This document shows, in pieces, positions 1 to 11,037 of a stretch of 33,157 bases of DNA. Location of the stretch: contig RDZZ01000048.1 of assembly GCA_004293655.1 (NCBI GenBank), positions 1-33,157 on the forward strand. The letters are read 5' to 3'. The position numbers and the translations under genes are program-made. The notes below the pieces were generated by a model. The model made no database searches and was not told where the DNA came from. It saw only the letters and a list, made by a program, of their open reading frames with translations. The stretch's first letter is position 1; the number at the start of each line of letters is the position of its first letter. The DNA comes from Polaromonas sp. (GTDB lineage: Bacteria; Pseudomonadota; Gammaproteobacteria; Burkholderiales; Burkholderiaceae_C).

Positions 1-3000
1 CGCCCATCGCTGCGTACCACCCTGTTTTGCCCGACTTGCCCTGGCTGACCACCGGCCATGCCGAATGCGCCGTGCTTGCGACCATTGGACAAAATGCTGG
101 CGGTCATGGCTTCTAAAAAGCGCACACGACGAATCCCGCCATTGCCGCCGTGCCACTTGCCAGCGCCACCCGAGTTGGCGCGAATCTCGTAACTCTCCAG
201 CCGCACCGGAAAGCGGAACTCCAGAATCTCAGGGTCAGTCAAGCGTGAATTGGTCATGTGTGCCTGCACAACCGAGGTGCCATTGAAACCGCCAACAAGT
301 TGACCCCTTGCATCCGTGACGCCGCCTGCGCCACTGCCGCCTGAAATGGTTTCGTAATACTGATGCCTTTCATTGCCAAAGGTGAAGTTGTTCATCGTGC
401 ATTGCCCTGCTGCCATCACACCCAGCGCACCGTACAGCGCGTTGGTGATGCAGGTGGACGTCTCAACATTACCGGCCACCACCGACGCGGGTGGACTGGG
501 GTTGAGCATGCTGCCGGGCGGAATCATCACCTTGAGCGGTTTCAGGCAACCCGCATTCAGCGGAATATCGTCATCCACCAGCGTTCTGAAAACATACAGC
601 ACCGCCGCCATGCACACTGCCGTAGGTGCGTTGAAGTTGTTGGTTTGCTGCGCCGAGGTGCCGGTAAAGTCGATTTCTGCACTGCGGCTTTGGGTGTCCA
701 CCCGAATACTCACCTTGATCTGCGCGCCGTTGTCCAGCGGGAGGGTAAATTCACCGTTTTTTAACCTGGTGATCACGCGGCGTACTGACTCTTCGGCGTT
801 GTCTTGCACATGACCCATGTACGCCAGCACCGTGGGCAGGCTGAACTGCTCGACCATTTTGCGCAGCTCTTGCACACCTTTTTCATTGGCGGCAATCTGG
901 GCTTTCAGGTCGGCCATATTTTGCTGCGGATTTCTCGAAGGATATTCACCGCTTTTGAGCAGCGCGACCATTTCCGCCTCGCGCAACACGCCGCGCTCGA
1001 CCAGCAACACGTTGTTGATTTGCACGCCTTCTTCTTCAATACGGGTTGAAAACGGCGGCATGGAGCCTGGCGTGGTGCCACCAATGTCGGCGTGGTGGCC
1101 CCTGGAGCCCACATAAAACGTCGGATTGCTGGCTGTGCCCAAATAAACCGGGGTGATGACGGTGATGTCCGGCAAATGCGTACCGCCGTGGTACGGGTCG
1201 TTCAATGCATACACGTTGCCCGGTGCCATGCGGCCCGCATTTTCACGAATCACGGTTTTGATGCTCTCGCCCATCGAGCCCAGATGCACCGGCATGTGGG
1301 GCGCATTGGCAATGAGGTTGCCGGCCGTGTCAAACAGCGCACAACTGAAGTCCAGCCGCTCCTTGATGTTGACCGAATACGCGGTGTTTTGCAGTTGCAG
1401 CCCCATCTGCTCGGCAATGTTCATGAACAGGTTGTTGAACACTTCCAGCAGCACCGGGTCCACGGTCGTGCCTGCTGCAAATTCGATAGCACGTTCTGTC
1501 CGTCTGTCCAGCACCAGATGGTCAAAAGCCGTTAAATTTGCCTCCCAGCCCGGCTCGACCACGGTGGTGGCATTCTTCTCGGCAATGATGGCCGGGCCAG
1601 GGATGATGTCGCCGGGGCGCAGGTCTTCCCGCACCACCAGCGCCGCGTCGTGCCACTGCCCACCTGAATACATGCGGACGGTTTCACGTCTGGGAGCAGG
1701 GCGCGGCTCATGGACAGTGTGACGTGGCTCGGCAGGGGTATCCCCAGCGATCATGGACTCCACGGACACCGCTTCAACCACCAGGCCTTTGCCTTGCATC
1801 AAAAATGCAAAGCGCTGGCGGTAGGCCGCCTCAAAACCTGACTCGATCTGGTCCAGCGTGCCAAACGCCACGACAAGCGCTGCATCACTGCCGTCATACC
1901 GAACATGCACACGGTGGGCGGTAGTGATGTTGCCTGCATTGACTTGCTGGCGCTGCAGCTCATCTTCAGCTGTGCCCGCCAGGCGATTTAAAACTTCAGC
2001 AATTTCAGGCAAGGCACTGGCAGTCAGCTTCAATTCAATCGCTTGTTCCCGGATGACATTCTGATCTGCCAGACCCATGCCGTAAGCTGACAAAACCCCT
2101 GCCATCGGGTGAACGAACACCTTCGTCATGCCCAGTGCATCAGCCACCAGACAAGCATGCTGACCACCTGCGCCGCCAAAGCACTGCAGGGTGTAGCGGG
2201 TGACGTCGTAGCCACGCGCAACAGATATTTTCTTGATGGCGTTGGCCATCTGCTGTACAGCGATGTTGATGAAGCCCTCTGCAACCGTTTCAGCACTGCG
2301 GCCCGTCTGGCCTGCCAGGTCATTGAACTGGGCTGCAGCGGCCTCAAAACTCAGCGCTTCGTCTGCATTGGGGCCAAACACTTTGGGAAAGTAACGGGGT
2401 TGCACTTTACCGACCATCACATTGGCATCGGTCACAGCCAGCCTGCCACCGCGCCGGTAGCTCGCAGGGCCGGGGTTGGCACCTGCGCTTTGCGGGCCGA
2501 CGCGAAAGCGCTCACCGTCAAACTTCAAAATCGAGCCGCCACCCGCTGCCACGGTGTGAATGCTCATCATGGGCGCCCGCATGCGCACGCCAGCGACCTG
2601 CGTTTCAAACTCACGCTCGAACTCACCCGCGTAGTGCGACACATCGGTGGACGTGCCGCCCATGTCAAAGCCAATCACCTTGGCGTGGCCCGCCACGGCA
2701 GCTGTGCGGGCCATGCCGACAATACCGCCCGCCGGGCCACTCAAAATCGCGTCTTTGCCCTGAAACACATGCGCATCAGTCAACCCGCCCGACGACTGCA
2801 TGAAAAACAGTTTGACGCCCGGCATTTCACCTGCCACCTGCTCCACATAGCGGCGCAAAATAGGCGATAAATACGCGTCCACCACGGTGGTGTCGCCCCG
2901 GCTGACGAACTTCATCATCGGGCTGGTTTCATGCGACGTGCTGATTTGGGTGAAGCCCACTTCTTGCGCAATGCGCTTGGCAGCTTTCTCGTGCCCGGTA

Positions 3001-3551
3001 TAGCGGTAGCCGTGCATAAAAACAATCGCAACACTGCGCAACCCTTTGGCGTATTGCGTGAGCAGCTCTGTTTTTAATAGCGTCTCGTCTAGGGATTGCA
3101 GTATTTCGCCCTGCGCACCTACCCGCTCATGGGCTTGAATCACGGCGCTGTACAGCAGCTCTGGCAGCACCACGTTGCGGTCAAACAGGCGGGGACGGTT
3201 TTGGTAAGCGATGCGCAGTGCGTCCCTGAAGCCCTTGGTGGTCACGAGCAACGTCGGCTCGCCCTTGCGCTCTAGCAGCGCATTGGTCGCAACAGTGGTG
3301 CCCATCTTCACGCAATCGACGATATGGGCGCTTATCGCTTCGCCGGGTTTTAAACCCAGCAGATGGCGAATACCCGCCACGGCTGCATCGCGGTACTGCT
3401 CCGGGTTTTCACTGAGCAGTTTGTGGGTGACCAGCGTACCGTCAGGCTTTTTACCGACGATGTCGGTGAAGGTGCCGCCCCGGTCGATCCAGAACTGCCA
3501 GCGTTTGTCGCCTGTGCTTTGACTTGAAATAGGTGATGTGTCTTGCGTCAT
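1..3551 (-). CDS. 5-oxoprolinase / hydantoinase, fused HyuA+HyuB type, C-terminus cut by the window edge
   Basis: Minus-strand frame from the ATG at 3551: [46 protein letters not shown] (HyuA N-terminal motif). [10 protein letters not shown] is encoded near 2741 and [25 protein letters not shown] near 1130, both in the same frame as the start. Absent from the ORF track, probably because it runs off the edge. Confidence 0.92.
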   Translation of the reverse strand, partial: MTQDTSPISSQSTGDKRWQFWIDRGGTFTDIVGKKPDGTLVTHKLLSENPEQYRDAAVAGIRHLLGLKPGEAISAHIVDCVKMGTTVATNALLERKGEPTLLVTTKGFRDALRIAYQNRPRLFDRNVVLPELLYSAVIQAHERVGAQGEILQSLDETLLKTELLTQYAKGLRSVAIVFMHGYRYTGHEKAAKRIAQEVGFTQISTSHETSPMMKFVSRGDTTVVDAYLSPILRRYVEQVAGEMPGVKLFFMQSSGGLTDAHVFQGKDAILSGPAGGIVGMARTAAVAGHAKVIGFDMGGTSTDVSHYAGEFEREFETQVAGVRMRAPMMSIHTVAAGGGSILKFDGERFRVGPQSAGANPGPASYRRGGRLAVTDANVMVGKVQPRYFPKVFGPNADEALSFEAAAAQFNDLAGQTGRSAETVAEGFINIAVQQMANAIKKISVARGYDVTRYTLQCFGGAGGQHACLVADALGMTKVFVHPMAGVLSAYGMGLADQNVIREQAIELKLTASALPEIAEVLNRLAGTAEDELQRQQVNAGNITTAHRVHVRYDGSDAALVVAFGTLDQIESGFEAAYRQRFAFLMQGKGLVVEAVSVESMIAGDTPAEPRHTVHEPRPAPRRETVRMYSGGQWHDAALVVREDLRPGDIIPGPAIIAEKNATTVVEPGWEANLTAFDHLVLDRRTERAIEFAAGTTVDPVLLEVFNNLFMNIAEQMGLQLQNTAYSVNIKERLDFSCALFDTAGNLIANAPHMPVHLGSMGESIKTVIRENAGRMAPGNVYALNDPYHGGTHLPDITVITPVYLGTASNPTFYVGSRGHHADIGGTTPGSMPPFSTRIEEEGVQINNVLLVERGVLREAEMVALLKSGEYPSRNPQQNMADLKAQIAANEKGVQELRKMVEQFSLPTVLAYMGHVQDNAEESVRRVITRLKNGEFTLPLDNGAQIKVSIRVDTQSRSAEIDFTGTSAQQTNNFNAPTAVCMAAVLYVFRTLVDDDIPLNAGCLKPLKVMIPPGSMLNPSPPASVVAGNVETSTCITNALYGALGVMAAGQCTMNNFTFGNERHQYYETISGGSGAGGVTDARGQLVGGFNGTSVVQAHMTNSRLTDPEILEFRFPVRLESYEIRANSGGAGKWHGGNGGIRRVRFLEAMTASILSNGRKHGAFGMAGGQPGQVGQNRVVRSDG

Positions 3552-3572
3552 GTCTTCAATCTTCAGGGCTGG

Positions 3573-4556
3573 TTACTTAATATAGTACGGAACAAAAATG
3601 GTGTTGGCCTCATTGCCAACCGAGCGCACCCATTCGCGTGAGAGTTTTTCACCCATGCGTTTGATTTCGGTATCCACATCGGGCGGGATACGTTCAATTT
3701 TTACGCCGTTGGCGCGCAGCTCTTCTGTGGCGCTGCTGGCCAATGCCTGGCTCATCGCCCAGCCACGCGTTTGCGCATCGCCTGCGGCTTTCAGCACCGC
3801 AGCACGTACGTCAGGCTTCAATGCATCAAACGCCTTGGTGTTGACGAACACCACGTTTTTCGGGAACCAGGCATTGATCTCGTAGTAATACTTGATTGGC
3901 CCCCAGACCTTGTTTTCAACGCCCGTCAGCGCCGAGGTGATCATGCTGTCCATCCGCCCCTCAGCCAAGGCCTTGCCCACGTCGACCATAGCCACATCCA
4001 CAGGCTTGGCACCCAGCAGTTCGGCAATGCGCAGCGTCGTGGCGTTGTAGGTACGCATTTGCGTGCCTTTGAAGTCAGCCAAGCTGTGTACTGGTTTACT
4101 CGAATGCAGCCCCTGCGGCGGCCACGGTACGGCATACAGCGGCTTCAGCCCACGCTCTGCAAAGTGCTTTTCAATGCCTGGGCGCTGCAGCTTCCACAAC
4201 CGCTGCGCATCGCTGTAGGTGCTGACCACAAACGGCACCGAATCAGCCCCCGCAATCGGCATGTCTTTAACCATGCCAGTCATGATGGCTTCGCCCGCCT
4301 GGGCCACACCATCACGCACCGCCTGAGGGATGTCGGCCAGCTTGGCAAGCGTGCTGTTGGGGAAGACTTCTATCGTCAACTGACCACCACTGGCTACGCC
4401 GACTTCACGCGCAAATTGGGCAATATTTTGGGTGTGGAATGACTCTGCTCGATAGCCTGTGGCAAGCTTCCAGTGGGTGGCAGCTGGTGAAACCCCCGGC
4501 GTTTGGGCAAAGCTGACGCTGGCCGCAAGCATTGCAGCATACAAAATGAACTTCAT
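3573..4556 (-). CDS. TRAP transporter substrate-binding protein, DctP family
   Basis: 327 aa with signal peptide. DctP-like THWKLATGYRAESFHTQNIAQFAREV and GTQMRTYNATTLRIAELLGAKPV. Next to dctM/dctQ-type genes. Confidence 0.92.
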   Translation of the reverse strand: MKFILYAAMLAASVSFAQTPGVSPAATHWKLATGYRAESFHTQNIAQFAREVGVASGGQLTIEVFPNSTLAKLADIPQAVRDGVAQAGEAIMTGMVKDMPIAGADSVPFVVSTYSDAQRLWKLQRPGIEKHFAERGLKPLYAVPWPPQGLHSSKPVHSLADFKGTQMRTYNATTLRIAELLGAKPVDVAMVDVGKALAEGRMDSMITSALTGVENKVWGPIKYYYEINAWFPKNVVFVNTKAFDALKPDVRAAVLKAAGDAQTRGWAMSQALASSATEELRANGVKIERIPPDVDTEIKRMGEKLSREWVRSVGNEANTIFVPYYIK

Positions 4557-4598
4557 GGGGTGCGACTGGTTGAAAAGACAATAAAAGTTGTCGGGCGA

Positions 4599-5894
4599 TC
4601 AAGTCATCTTGTTCGGTAGCCAGAGAACAATGTCCTGAAAGAAATACGTACCCAGCACTGCTGCAAACAACAACGCAAACAGAGGTAAGGCCGTGCGTGC
4701 GATGTAGGTGATCTCTTTTTTGGTCAGCCCCTGAATCACGAAAAGATTGAACCCGACTGGCGGCGTGATCTGTGCCATCTCCACCACCAGAACGATGAAG
4801 ATGCCAAACCAGATCAGGTCCAGCCCGGCGGCTTGCACCGTTGGCAGCAGAACCGCCACCGTGAGAACCACCATGCTGATGCCGTCCAGAAAGCAGCCCA
4901 GCACAACAAAGAAACCTGTCAGCAGCAAAATCAAACCGAACGGCGGCAGGTTCAGGCTGCCGATAAATTCAGCCAGGTGACGCGGCAGGCCAATAAAGCC
5001 CATCGCCAGTGTCAGGAAAGCAGCACCCGCCAGAATCAGACCAATCATGCAGTACACGCGGCAACCGGCCACCAGGCCTTCTTTGAACTTGACCCAGGTC
5101 AATGAGCCTTCAATGGCCGACAACAGCAGCGAGCCCGCTACACCCAGTGCAGCCGCTTCAGTGGCGGTGGCAATGCCTGAATAGATGGAGCCCAACACCA
5201 ACGCAATCAGCGACACCACAGGGATCAGGTGGCGTGAGGCGTAGAGCTTTTGCATGAAGCTCATGCCCTCATCGGCTTTGGGAATCTTGCCTGGGTTCAG
5301 CAACGACCAGACGACGATGTAGCCGGAAAACAGCATTGCCAACAGCAAGCCCGGAATCACCCCGGCGATGAACAGTTTGGTGATTGACACGTTGGCTGCA
5401 ACACCATACACAATCATGATGATCGACGGCGGGATAAGCAAACCCAGCGTGCCAGCACCGGCCAGTGTGCCGATAGAAATATCTTCCGGGTAGCCGCGCT
5501 TTTTAAGCTCAGGCAGCGCGATCTTGCCAATCGTGGCGCAAGTGGCCGCCGACGAGCCAGACACCGCTGCAAAAATCGTGCAGCCAATCACATTGACGTG
5601 CAGCAGACGGCCTGGCAGGCGGTTTAGCCAGGGCGCCAAGCCTTTGAACATGTCTTGGCTCAGTTTGCTGCGAAACAAAATTTCGCCCATCCACAAGAAC
5701 AGCGGCAAAGCCGTCAGCGTCCAGCTGGATGTGGAGCCCCAGATCGTCAGCACCATGCTGTCGCCCACCGGGCGGCTGGTAAACAGCTCCATCGCCAGCA
5801 GTGCCACGCCCAGCAGCGACATGCCGATCCAGGCACCTGAGCCGAGCACGGCAAACAGCAGCACAATTAAAAACAGGGTGACAAAAATTTCCAT
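4599..5894 (-). CDS. TRAP transporter large permease, DctM family
   Basis: Polytopic membrane protein MEIFVTLFLIVLLFAVLGSGAWIGM...GTLAGAGTLGLLIPPSIIMIVYG...EMAQITPPVGFNLFVIQG. Start trimmed from the track ORF (5978) to the ATG at 5894. Confidence 0.93.
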   Translation of the reverse strand: MEIFVTLFLIVLLFAVLGSGAWIGMSLLGVALLAMELFTSRPVGDSMVLTIWGSTSSWTLTALPLFLWMGEILFRSKLSQDMFKGLAPWLNRLPGRLLHVNVIGCTIFAAVSGSSAATCATIGKIALPELKKRGYPEDISIGTLAGAGTLGLLIPPSIIMIVYGVAANVSITKLFIAGVIPGLLLAMLFSGYIVVWSLLNPGKIPKADEGMSFMQKLYASRHLIPVVSLIALVLGSIYSGIATATEAAALGVAGSLLLSAIEGSLTWVKFKEGLVAGCRVYCMIGLILAGAAFLTLAMGFIGLPRHLAEFIGSLNLPPFGLILLLTGFFVVLGCFLDGISMVVLTVAVLLPTVQAAGLDLIWFGIFIVLVVEMAQITPPVGFNLFVIQGLTKKEITYIARTALPLFALLFAAVLGTYFFQDIVLWLPNKMT

Positions 5895-5925
5895 GATGTT
5901 TTCTCTTTTTTTAGTTGGAAATGAA

Positions 5926-6441
5926 TTACTCGGTCTTGGCCAACTCACCCTCAATGGGCGCATCAAAAAACGGGCCACCCGTCATGCGGGCAACCAAAGC
6001 ATGCAAGAAAGCAATGGCAAAACCAATGCAGCCCAACGCCATCGCCAGTTGTGGAATCCACAGTGGCGAGGCATCAGCCGACGGTGACACGTCATGGGTG
6101 GTGTACGACACCCAGACCAGCCGACAGGCAAACCAGGCCAGGTACACACCGAGGCTTGACGCAGCCAACAAGCACCAGTACTCCAGCACGTTTTGCGCCC
6201 CAGCAGGCAGGCGCTGCATAACCAGCGTGACGCGGATGTGGTCGCCGTGCTTGAGCGTGCTGGGCAGTGCCAGAAACAGCGTGGCGGCAATCGCATACCC
6301 CGCATAGGCATCCAGACCTTGGATATCCCAGCGCAGCTCACGTGCTGCAACGCCGAGCATGATGGATGCAAACGCCAGCAGCATGGACAGGCACGACAGA
6401 AACATCAGAAAACGGTAGAACTTGTCCATCATGCCTGGCAT
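5926..6441 (-). CDS. TRAP transporter small permease, DctQ family
   Basis: 171 aa, four predicted TM segments, RELRWDIQGLDAYAGYAIAATLFLALPSTLKHGDHIRVTL; sits between dctP and dctM genes. Confidence 0.9.
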   Translation of the reverse strand: MPGMMDKFYRFLMFLSCLSMLLAFASIMLGVAARELRWDIQGLDAYAGYAIAATLFLALPSTLKHGDHIRVTLVMQRLPAGAQNVLEYWCLLAASSLGVYLAWFACRLVWVSYTTHDVSPSADASPLWIPQLAMALGCIGFAIAFLHALVARMTGGPFFDAPIEGELAKTE

Positions 6442-6578
6442 GGTGTACTCCTGGTGGAATGGGTCATAAAAAGTCGATAGCCTGCTATGTATTCAATAGC
6501 TGCTTGCGAGCGTGTTTATTGCTTAAAAAGCAAATATGAGCAACAAATACGGCTTAAAAAATCAAAGAAATCAACCGG

Positions 6579-7547
6579 TCACTTTTTGCGAAAGGCATCC
6601 ACAATGCCCTGGCCATCTGTACCAGCGGTTTTCAGCCAGTCGCCCGTCATGGCGTCACCAATCGCCATCAACTCTTTGCGCAGCGCGTCGCTAGGTGGGG
6701 CGATCTTCATGCCTTTGGCGCCCAGTTCCTTGACAAACTCGGTATCTTTTTGCTCGCTCATGGCCCAACCGCGTGTTTCTGCCGCAGCAGCGGCTTTCAA
6801 CACCAGCTCTTGCGTGGGCTTGTCCAGCGCGTCGAATGCCTTTTGGCTCACGACGGTTGCGTTTCGTGGCAGCCAGGCGTTAACCGGGTAGAAAAATTTG
6901 GTTTGCTCAAACAGTTTGTTTTCAACACCGCTGGCGCTGGACGTCAAAAAGTTTTCAACCGTGCCAGTTGCCAGTGCCTGACCCAGTTCAGCCAGTTGAA
7001 TGGTGGTGGGTTGCGCCTTGAGCATTTGCGCAATACGGGTGGTGGCCGGGTTGTAAGCGCGCATTTTGGTGCCCTTCAAGTCGTCCGGGCCTTTGATTTC
7101 CTTGACCGAATACAGTGACTGACCAGGCCAGGGCACCGAGAACAGCATCTTCATGCCCTGGCTGGCCAGCAGCTTTTCAAGCGCAGGTTTTGATGCGACG
7201 TACAGCTTGCGCGACTCAACATAGTTGGTGGCCAAAAACGGGATCGAGTCCACACCAAACAATGGGTTTTCATTGGCTGCGCCTGACAATAAAAATTCGC
7301 CTGCTGGCGTTTGGCCGGTTTGCACCGCACGCTTGATCTCGTTGGCTTTGTACAGCGAGCCATTGGCGTGCAAGGTGATTTTGAGTTTGCCAGCGGTGGC
7401 TTTGTCAACATCATTGGCAAAGAGTTGCACGTTTTCAGTCTGAAAGCTGCCGACTGCGTAGCCCGTAGGTAAGTCCCATTTGGTTTGTGCAAAAGCGGCA
7501 CCAAAGGCAGAAGCCGCAGCCAGGGATATCAGCAGTTTTTTCATCAT
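6579..7547 (-). CDS. TRAP transporter substrate-binding protein, DctP family (second paralog)
   Basis: Signal peptide, then TKWDLPTGYAVGSFQTENVQLFANDVDKATAGKLKITLHANGSL; clearly paralogous to 3573-4556 and 9519-10484. Confidence 0.92.
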   Translation of the reverse strand: MMKKLLISLAAASAFGAAFAQTKWDLPTGYAVGSFQTENVQLFANDVDKATAGKLKITLHANGSLYKANEIKRAVQTGQTPAGEFLLSGAANENPLFGVDSIPFLATNYVESRKLYVASKPALEKLLASQGMKMLFSVPWPGQSLYSVKEIKGPDDLKGTKMRAYNPATTRIAQMLKAQPTTIQLAELGQALATGTVENFLTSSASGVENKLFEQTKFFYPVNAWLPRNATVVSQKAFDALDKPTQELVLKAAAAAETRGWAMSEQKDTEFVKELGAKGMKIAPPSDALRKELMAIGDAMTGDWLKTAGTDGQGIVDAFRKK

Positions 7548-7580
7548 CAGAGTTCTCCAGTTAAAAATGTCGAAGGCGAG

Positions 7581-8378
7581 TTAAAAAGTGGCAAGTTCGT
7601 GATTCAAGAGGTCAGTGATCAGCATCGCCCCGGGGGCATGGGTGATGCAGAACTCGGGGCGCGCCTGGGCAATGGCGGCTTGCGGGGTCACGCCGCAAGC
7701 CCAAAAAACAGGCACTTCGCCGGGCATCACCTCGACAGCATCGCCATAGTCGGGCGCGCTCAAGTCAGTGATACCAATTTGGGTGGGGTCACCAATATGA
7801 ACCGGCGCGCCATGCACATTGGGAAAACGCGTGGTGATTTGAATGGCACGAATTGCATCTGATGCGCTCAAGGGCCGCATCGACACCACCATGGGGCCGC
7901 TGAAAACGCCCGCAGGCGTTGTGGCAATGTTGCTGCGGTACATCGCCACGTTGCGGTTTTGGGCGATGTGGCGCAGTGGTATGCCAGCTTGCAGCAAGGC
8001 CTCTTCAAATGAAAACGAGCAGCCAATCACAAACGTGACCAGATCATCACGCCACAATTGACGGATGTCAGTGGGCTGATCGGTCAACACGCCATCACGC
8101 CAGACGCGGTAGCGCGGCAGGTCAGTGCGGATGTCAATGTCTGCGCCCAGGCTTGGCAACAAAGATTCACCAGGCTCACTGACTGCCAGCAAGGGGCAGG
8201 GTTTAGGGTTGCGCTGGCAGTAGCACAAAAAATCATGGGCCAACGCACTCGGCAAAATGACCACATTGCCCTGCACATGGCCTTCAGCCAGGCCGCTGGT
8301 GTGACCTGAAAATTCACCGCTGCGAATGGCAACTCGGGCATTGACTGACTTATTGACAGAGGAAAGAGCACTCATCAA
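7581..8378 (-). CDS. DUF1445 family protein (putative hydro-lyase / D-glutamate cyclase-like)
   Basis: 265 aa: [49 protein letters not shown]-type N-terminus, [49 protein letters not shown]. Confidence 0.85.
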   Translation of the reverse strand: MMSALSSVNKSVNARVAIRSGEFSGHTSGLAEGHVQGNVVILPSALAHDFLCYCQRNPKPCPLLAVSEPGESLLPSLGADIDIRTDLPRYRVWRDGVLTDQPTDIRQLWRDDLVTFVIGCSFSFEEALLQAGIPLRHIAQNRNVAMYRSNIATTPAGVFSGPMVVSMRPLSASDAIRAIQITTRFPNVHGAPVHIGDPTQIGITDLSAPDYGDAVEVMPGEVPVFWACGVTPQAAIAQARPEFCITHAPGAMLITDLLNHELATF

Positions 8379-8509
8379 AACTTCTCCGCATCCGTTTGGA
8401 TTTCCGTGTCATTTGTATGACACTGTTGACTGATGGACGGATTGTGAGAGCGCTTGAAGCCTTTCGCAAATTCAAAATTTTTCGCTTGCAGTATCGATTT
8501 TTTCGATGA

Positions 8510-9424
8510 CTAGGGTTTACCTTTGGGTGACTTTTTAGGCACGATTTTGGTGCTTCCGGTAAAGGCCAAGGCCGACTCCAGCACCACGTCCACACTGTCT
8601 GAACTGGGGTCTATCCGGTAGCTGGCATGAATGGGCAGGGCCTCCACTTTTGCATCGACAGCCAGTGGTTTGAGTCTGGCAAAGCCTTTCATTCGGGCCA
8701 CTGCGGCACGCGGCAGAAGTGCCACACCAAAGCCGCCCTGCACCAATTGCACCATCGCGGAAATAGATGAAATCGCATGCACCTTCTTGGGGTCCAGGCG
8801 GTGTTTTTTAAACAGGTCCAGCAGCGTGACATGCGGCTGTGAGCCTTTTTGAAAGGTCAGCAGCTCCATGTCGGCCAGTTCGGCCACGCTGTAACTTCTC
8901 TTTTTATGCAACAGTGGGTTGCCGACAAACGCCATGTCCATGGGCGGCAAGACATGGTTGCGCACGCCCGTGCTGGCCGCAGGCAGTGCGGCAAACACCA
9001 CATCAAGTGCGCCGCGCGTGACCAGCTCCATCAAAATCGGTGTGGTCTCCACTGTGAGTTCCAGCTCCAGGCCAGGATGGTCAGCACGCAGTTTTTCCAG
9101 CCAGGGGATCAGCCATGAATGCAGCACCGACTCAATGGCGCCGATGCGCATGCTGACGGCCATTTGCTGGGCTGAACCCATTTCCCGCTTGACCTCCCGC
9201 TGCAAGGCCAGCAGCTTGTCGGCATAAACCAGAAAGCGCGCGCCCGCAGTTGTCAGCCTGAACTGCTTGTCACCCCGGTCCAGCAGCAGCACGCCCAGCT
9301 CGTCCTCCAGCGTGGAAATACGGCTGGACATGGCCGATTGCGTCAGGTGCAGCTTTTCAGCGGCACGAGATATGCTTTTAAGAGATGCGACCCAGTAAAA
9401 GGCTTCAACAAAACGCAGGTTCAT
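8510..9424 (-). CDS. LysR-family transcriptional regulator
   Basis: N-terminal wHTH MNLRFVEAFYWVASLKSISRAAEKLHLTQSAMSSRISTLEDELGVLLLDRG; LysR-substrate domain follows. Confidence 0.95.
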   Translation of the reverse strand: MNLRFVEAFYWVASLKSISRAAEKLHLTQSAMSSRISTLEDELGVLLLDRGDKQFRLTTAGARFLVYADKLLALQREVKREMGSAQQMAVSMRIGAIESVLHSWLIPWLEKLRADHPGLELELTVETTPILMELVTRGALDVVFAALPAASTGVRNHVLPPMDMAFVGNPLLHKKRSYSVAELADMELLTFQKGSQPHVTLLDLFKKHRLDPKKVHAISSISAMVQLVQGGFGVALLPRAAVARMKGFARLKPLAVDAKVEALPIHASYRIDPSSDSVDVVLESALAFTGSTKIVPKKSPKGKP

Positions 9425-9518
9425 GGTGACGATGCAGTCTGGGGTATGCCCGATAGTGTTCGCACAGTGTTTGCCAGTAATATAAGTTCACTCATTTTTA
9501 TACCGTTTTGGAGTCATC

Positions 9519-10484
9519 ATGAAGTTCAAGCTTGCCCTGATCGCTGCCGCCTATGCCCTGTGTACAACGGCTTTTTCCCAAACCAAATGGGACTTGCCTT
9601 CGGCCTACCCCGCTTCTAACTTTCACACTGAAAACCTCGTGCAGTTTGCCAATGACATTGACAAAGCCACCGCCGGAAAGCTGAAAATCACGGTACACCC
9701 TGGTGCATCGCTTTTCAAGGCGCCTGAGATCAAGCGTGCGGTACAGGCCAACCAGGCACAAGCCGGTGAGATTTTGCTGGCCAATTTTCAAAATGAGTGG
9801 CAAATTTTTGGTGCCGATGGCTTGCCGTTTTTGGCCGACAGCTACGACGAGGCCGCCAAGCTGTGGAAGTTTCAAAAACCCTTGCTGGAAAAAAAGCTCG
9901 GCGAGCAAGGCATGAGCGTGCTGTATGCGGTGCCATGGCCACCGCAGGGCCTTTACTCAAAAAAGCCGATTGCCAGCGGCGCTGATTTGAAAGGCTACAA
10001 ATGGCGCGCTTACAGTCCAGCCACATCGCGCATGGCTGAATTGCTCGGTGCGCAGCCCGTGACTGTGCAAGCCGCAGAGGTCAGCCAGGCGTTTGCCACC
10101 GGCGTGACCGACAGCATGATGAGTTCAGGCTCCACGGGCTGGGACGCCAAACTGCAGGAAAACGTCAAGCAGTGGTATGACCTGCAAGCCTGGCTGCCCA
10201 AAAATGCGGTGATCGTGAACAAATCTGCCTTTGACGCGCTGGATGCACCCAGCAAAGCCGCTGTCATGAAAGCCGCTGCTGATGCTGAAGTACGTGGTTT
10301 TGCTGCCAGCCAGAAGGCCAACGGCGAAACGCTGGACAAGCTCAGGGGCGGCGGCATGCAAATTTTGCCGCCCAGTGCAGCCCTCAAAGCCGACATGAAA
10401 AAAGTGGGCGACACCATGCTCAAAGAGTGGCTGGAGAAAGCCGGCCCTGAAGGCAAGCAACTCGTGGATGCGTTCTTGAAATAA
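9519..10484 (+). CDS. TRAP transporter substrate-binding protein, DctP family (third paralog)
   Basis: Signal peptide and TKWDLPSAYPASNFHTENLVQFANDIDKATAGKLKITVHPGASLF; GGAG ribosome-binding site just upstream; divergent from lysR. Confidence 0.93.
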   Translation: MKFKLALIAAAYALCTTAFSQTKWDLPSAYPASNFHTENLVQFANDIDKATAGKLKITVHPGASLFKAPEIKRAVQANQAQAGEILLANFQNEWQIFGADGLPFLADSYDEAAKLWKFQKPLLEKKLGEQGMSVLYAVPWPPQGLYSKKPIASGADLKGYKWRAYSPATSRMAELLGAQPVTVQAAEVSQAFATGVTDSMMSSGSTGWDAKLQENVKQWYDLQAWLPKNAVIVNKSAFDALDAPSKAAVMKAAADAEVRGFAASQKANGETLDKLRGGGMQILPPSAALKADMKKVGDTMLKEWLEKAGPEGKQLVDAFLK

Positions 10485-10490
10485 AAAATC

Positions 10491-11003
10491 ATGCTGCGCA
10501 AACTCCTTGATGCGCTCTATGACGGAGCAGCCGCTCTGGCCGCTCTTTTCATGGTGCTGCTGCTGGCGATGGTGCTGCTGTCCATCGTGGGGCGGGAGCT
10601 GGGTTTTTACGTGCGCGGCACGGACGCCTATGCGGGCTACTTTATGGCAGCAGCAGGCTTTTTGGCGCTGGCGCATACGCTGAAAAAAGGCGAGCATATC
10701 CGCGTCACGCTGCTGCTCAACGCTGTCAAAGGCCGCTACAGAAAAGCCATCGAAATCTGGGCACTGGCAGCTGCTGTGGCGCTTTCTGCATTGTTTGCGT
10801 ACTACAGCGTCAAGCTGTCGGTCAACTCCTTTCAGTTCAATGACGTGTCAACCGGCACGGACGCCACGCCGCTGTGGATTCCGCAAATATCGATGGGCCT
10901 GGGTGCGGTGGTGCTGCTGATTGCTTTTATAGATGAGCTGGTGCTGGAGATTCTGGGCAAACGGGCAGATGCCAGCAGCGACGAAATGCTGCATAACGAA
11001 TGA
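10491..11003 (+). CDS. TRAP transporter small permease, DctQ family (second copy)
   Basis: 170 aa, GRELGFYVRGTDAYAGYFMAAAGFLALAHTLKKGEHIRVTLLL, similar to 5926-6441; 6 bp after dctP. Confidence 0.9.
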   Translation: MLRKLLDALYDGAAALAALFMVLLLAMVLLSIVGRELGFYVRGTDAYAGYFMAAAGFLALAHTLKKGEHIRVTLLLNAVKGRYRKAIEIWALAAAVALSALFAYYSVKLSVNSFQFNDVSTGTDATPLWIPQISMGLGAVVLLIAFIDELVLEILGKRADASSDEMLHNE

Positions 11004-11037
11004 CAAAAAACAAAATAGAAGCAAAGTCGATACAAAA

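Noticed and set aside
2109-2870. 253-aa plus-strand ORF and other plus ORFs between 65 and 3522
   Set aside because: Antisense to the fused oxoprolinase reading frame; no signal peptide, domain motif or plausible start context.
3771-4442. 223-aa plus-strand ORF
   Set aside because: Antisense shadow of the DctP gene at 3573-4556.
8493-8507. atcga-ttttt-tcgat hairpin after the lysR stop as a terminator
   Set aside because: Stem is only 5 bp, AT-rich and without a clear U-tract beyond the loop; too weak to call.
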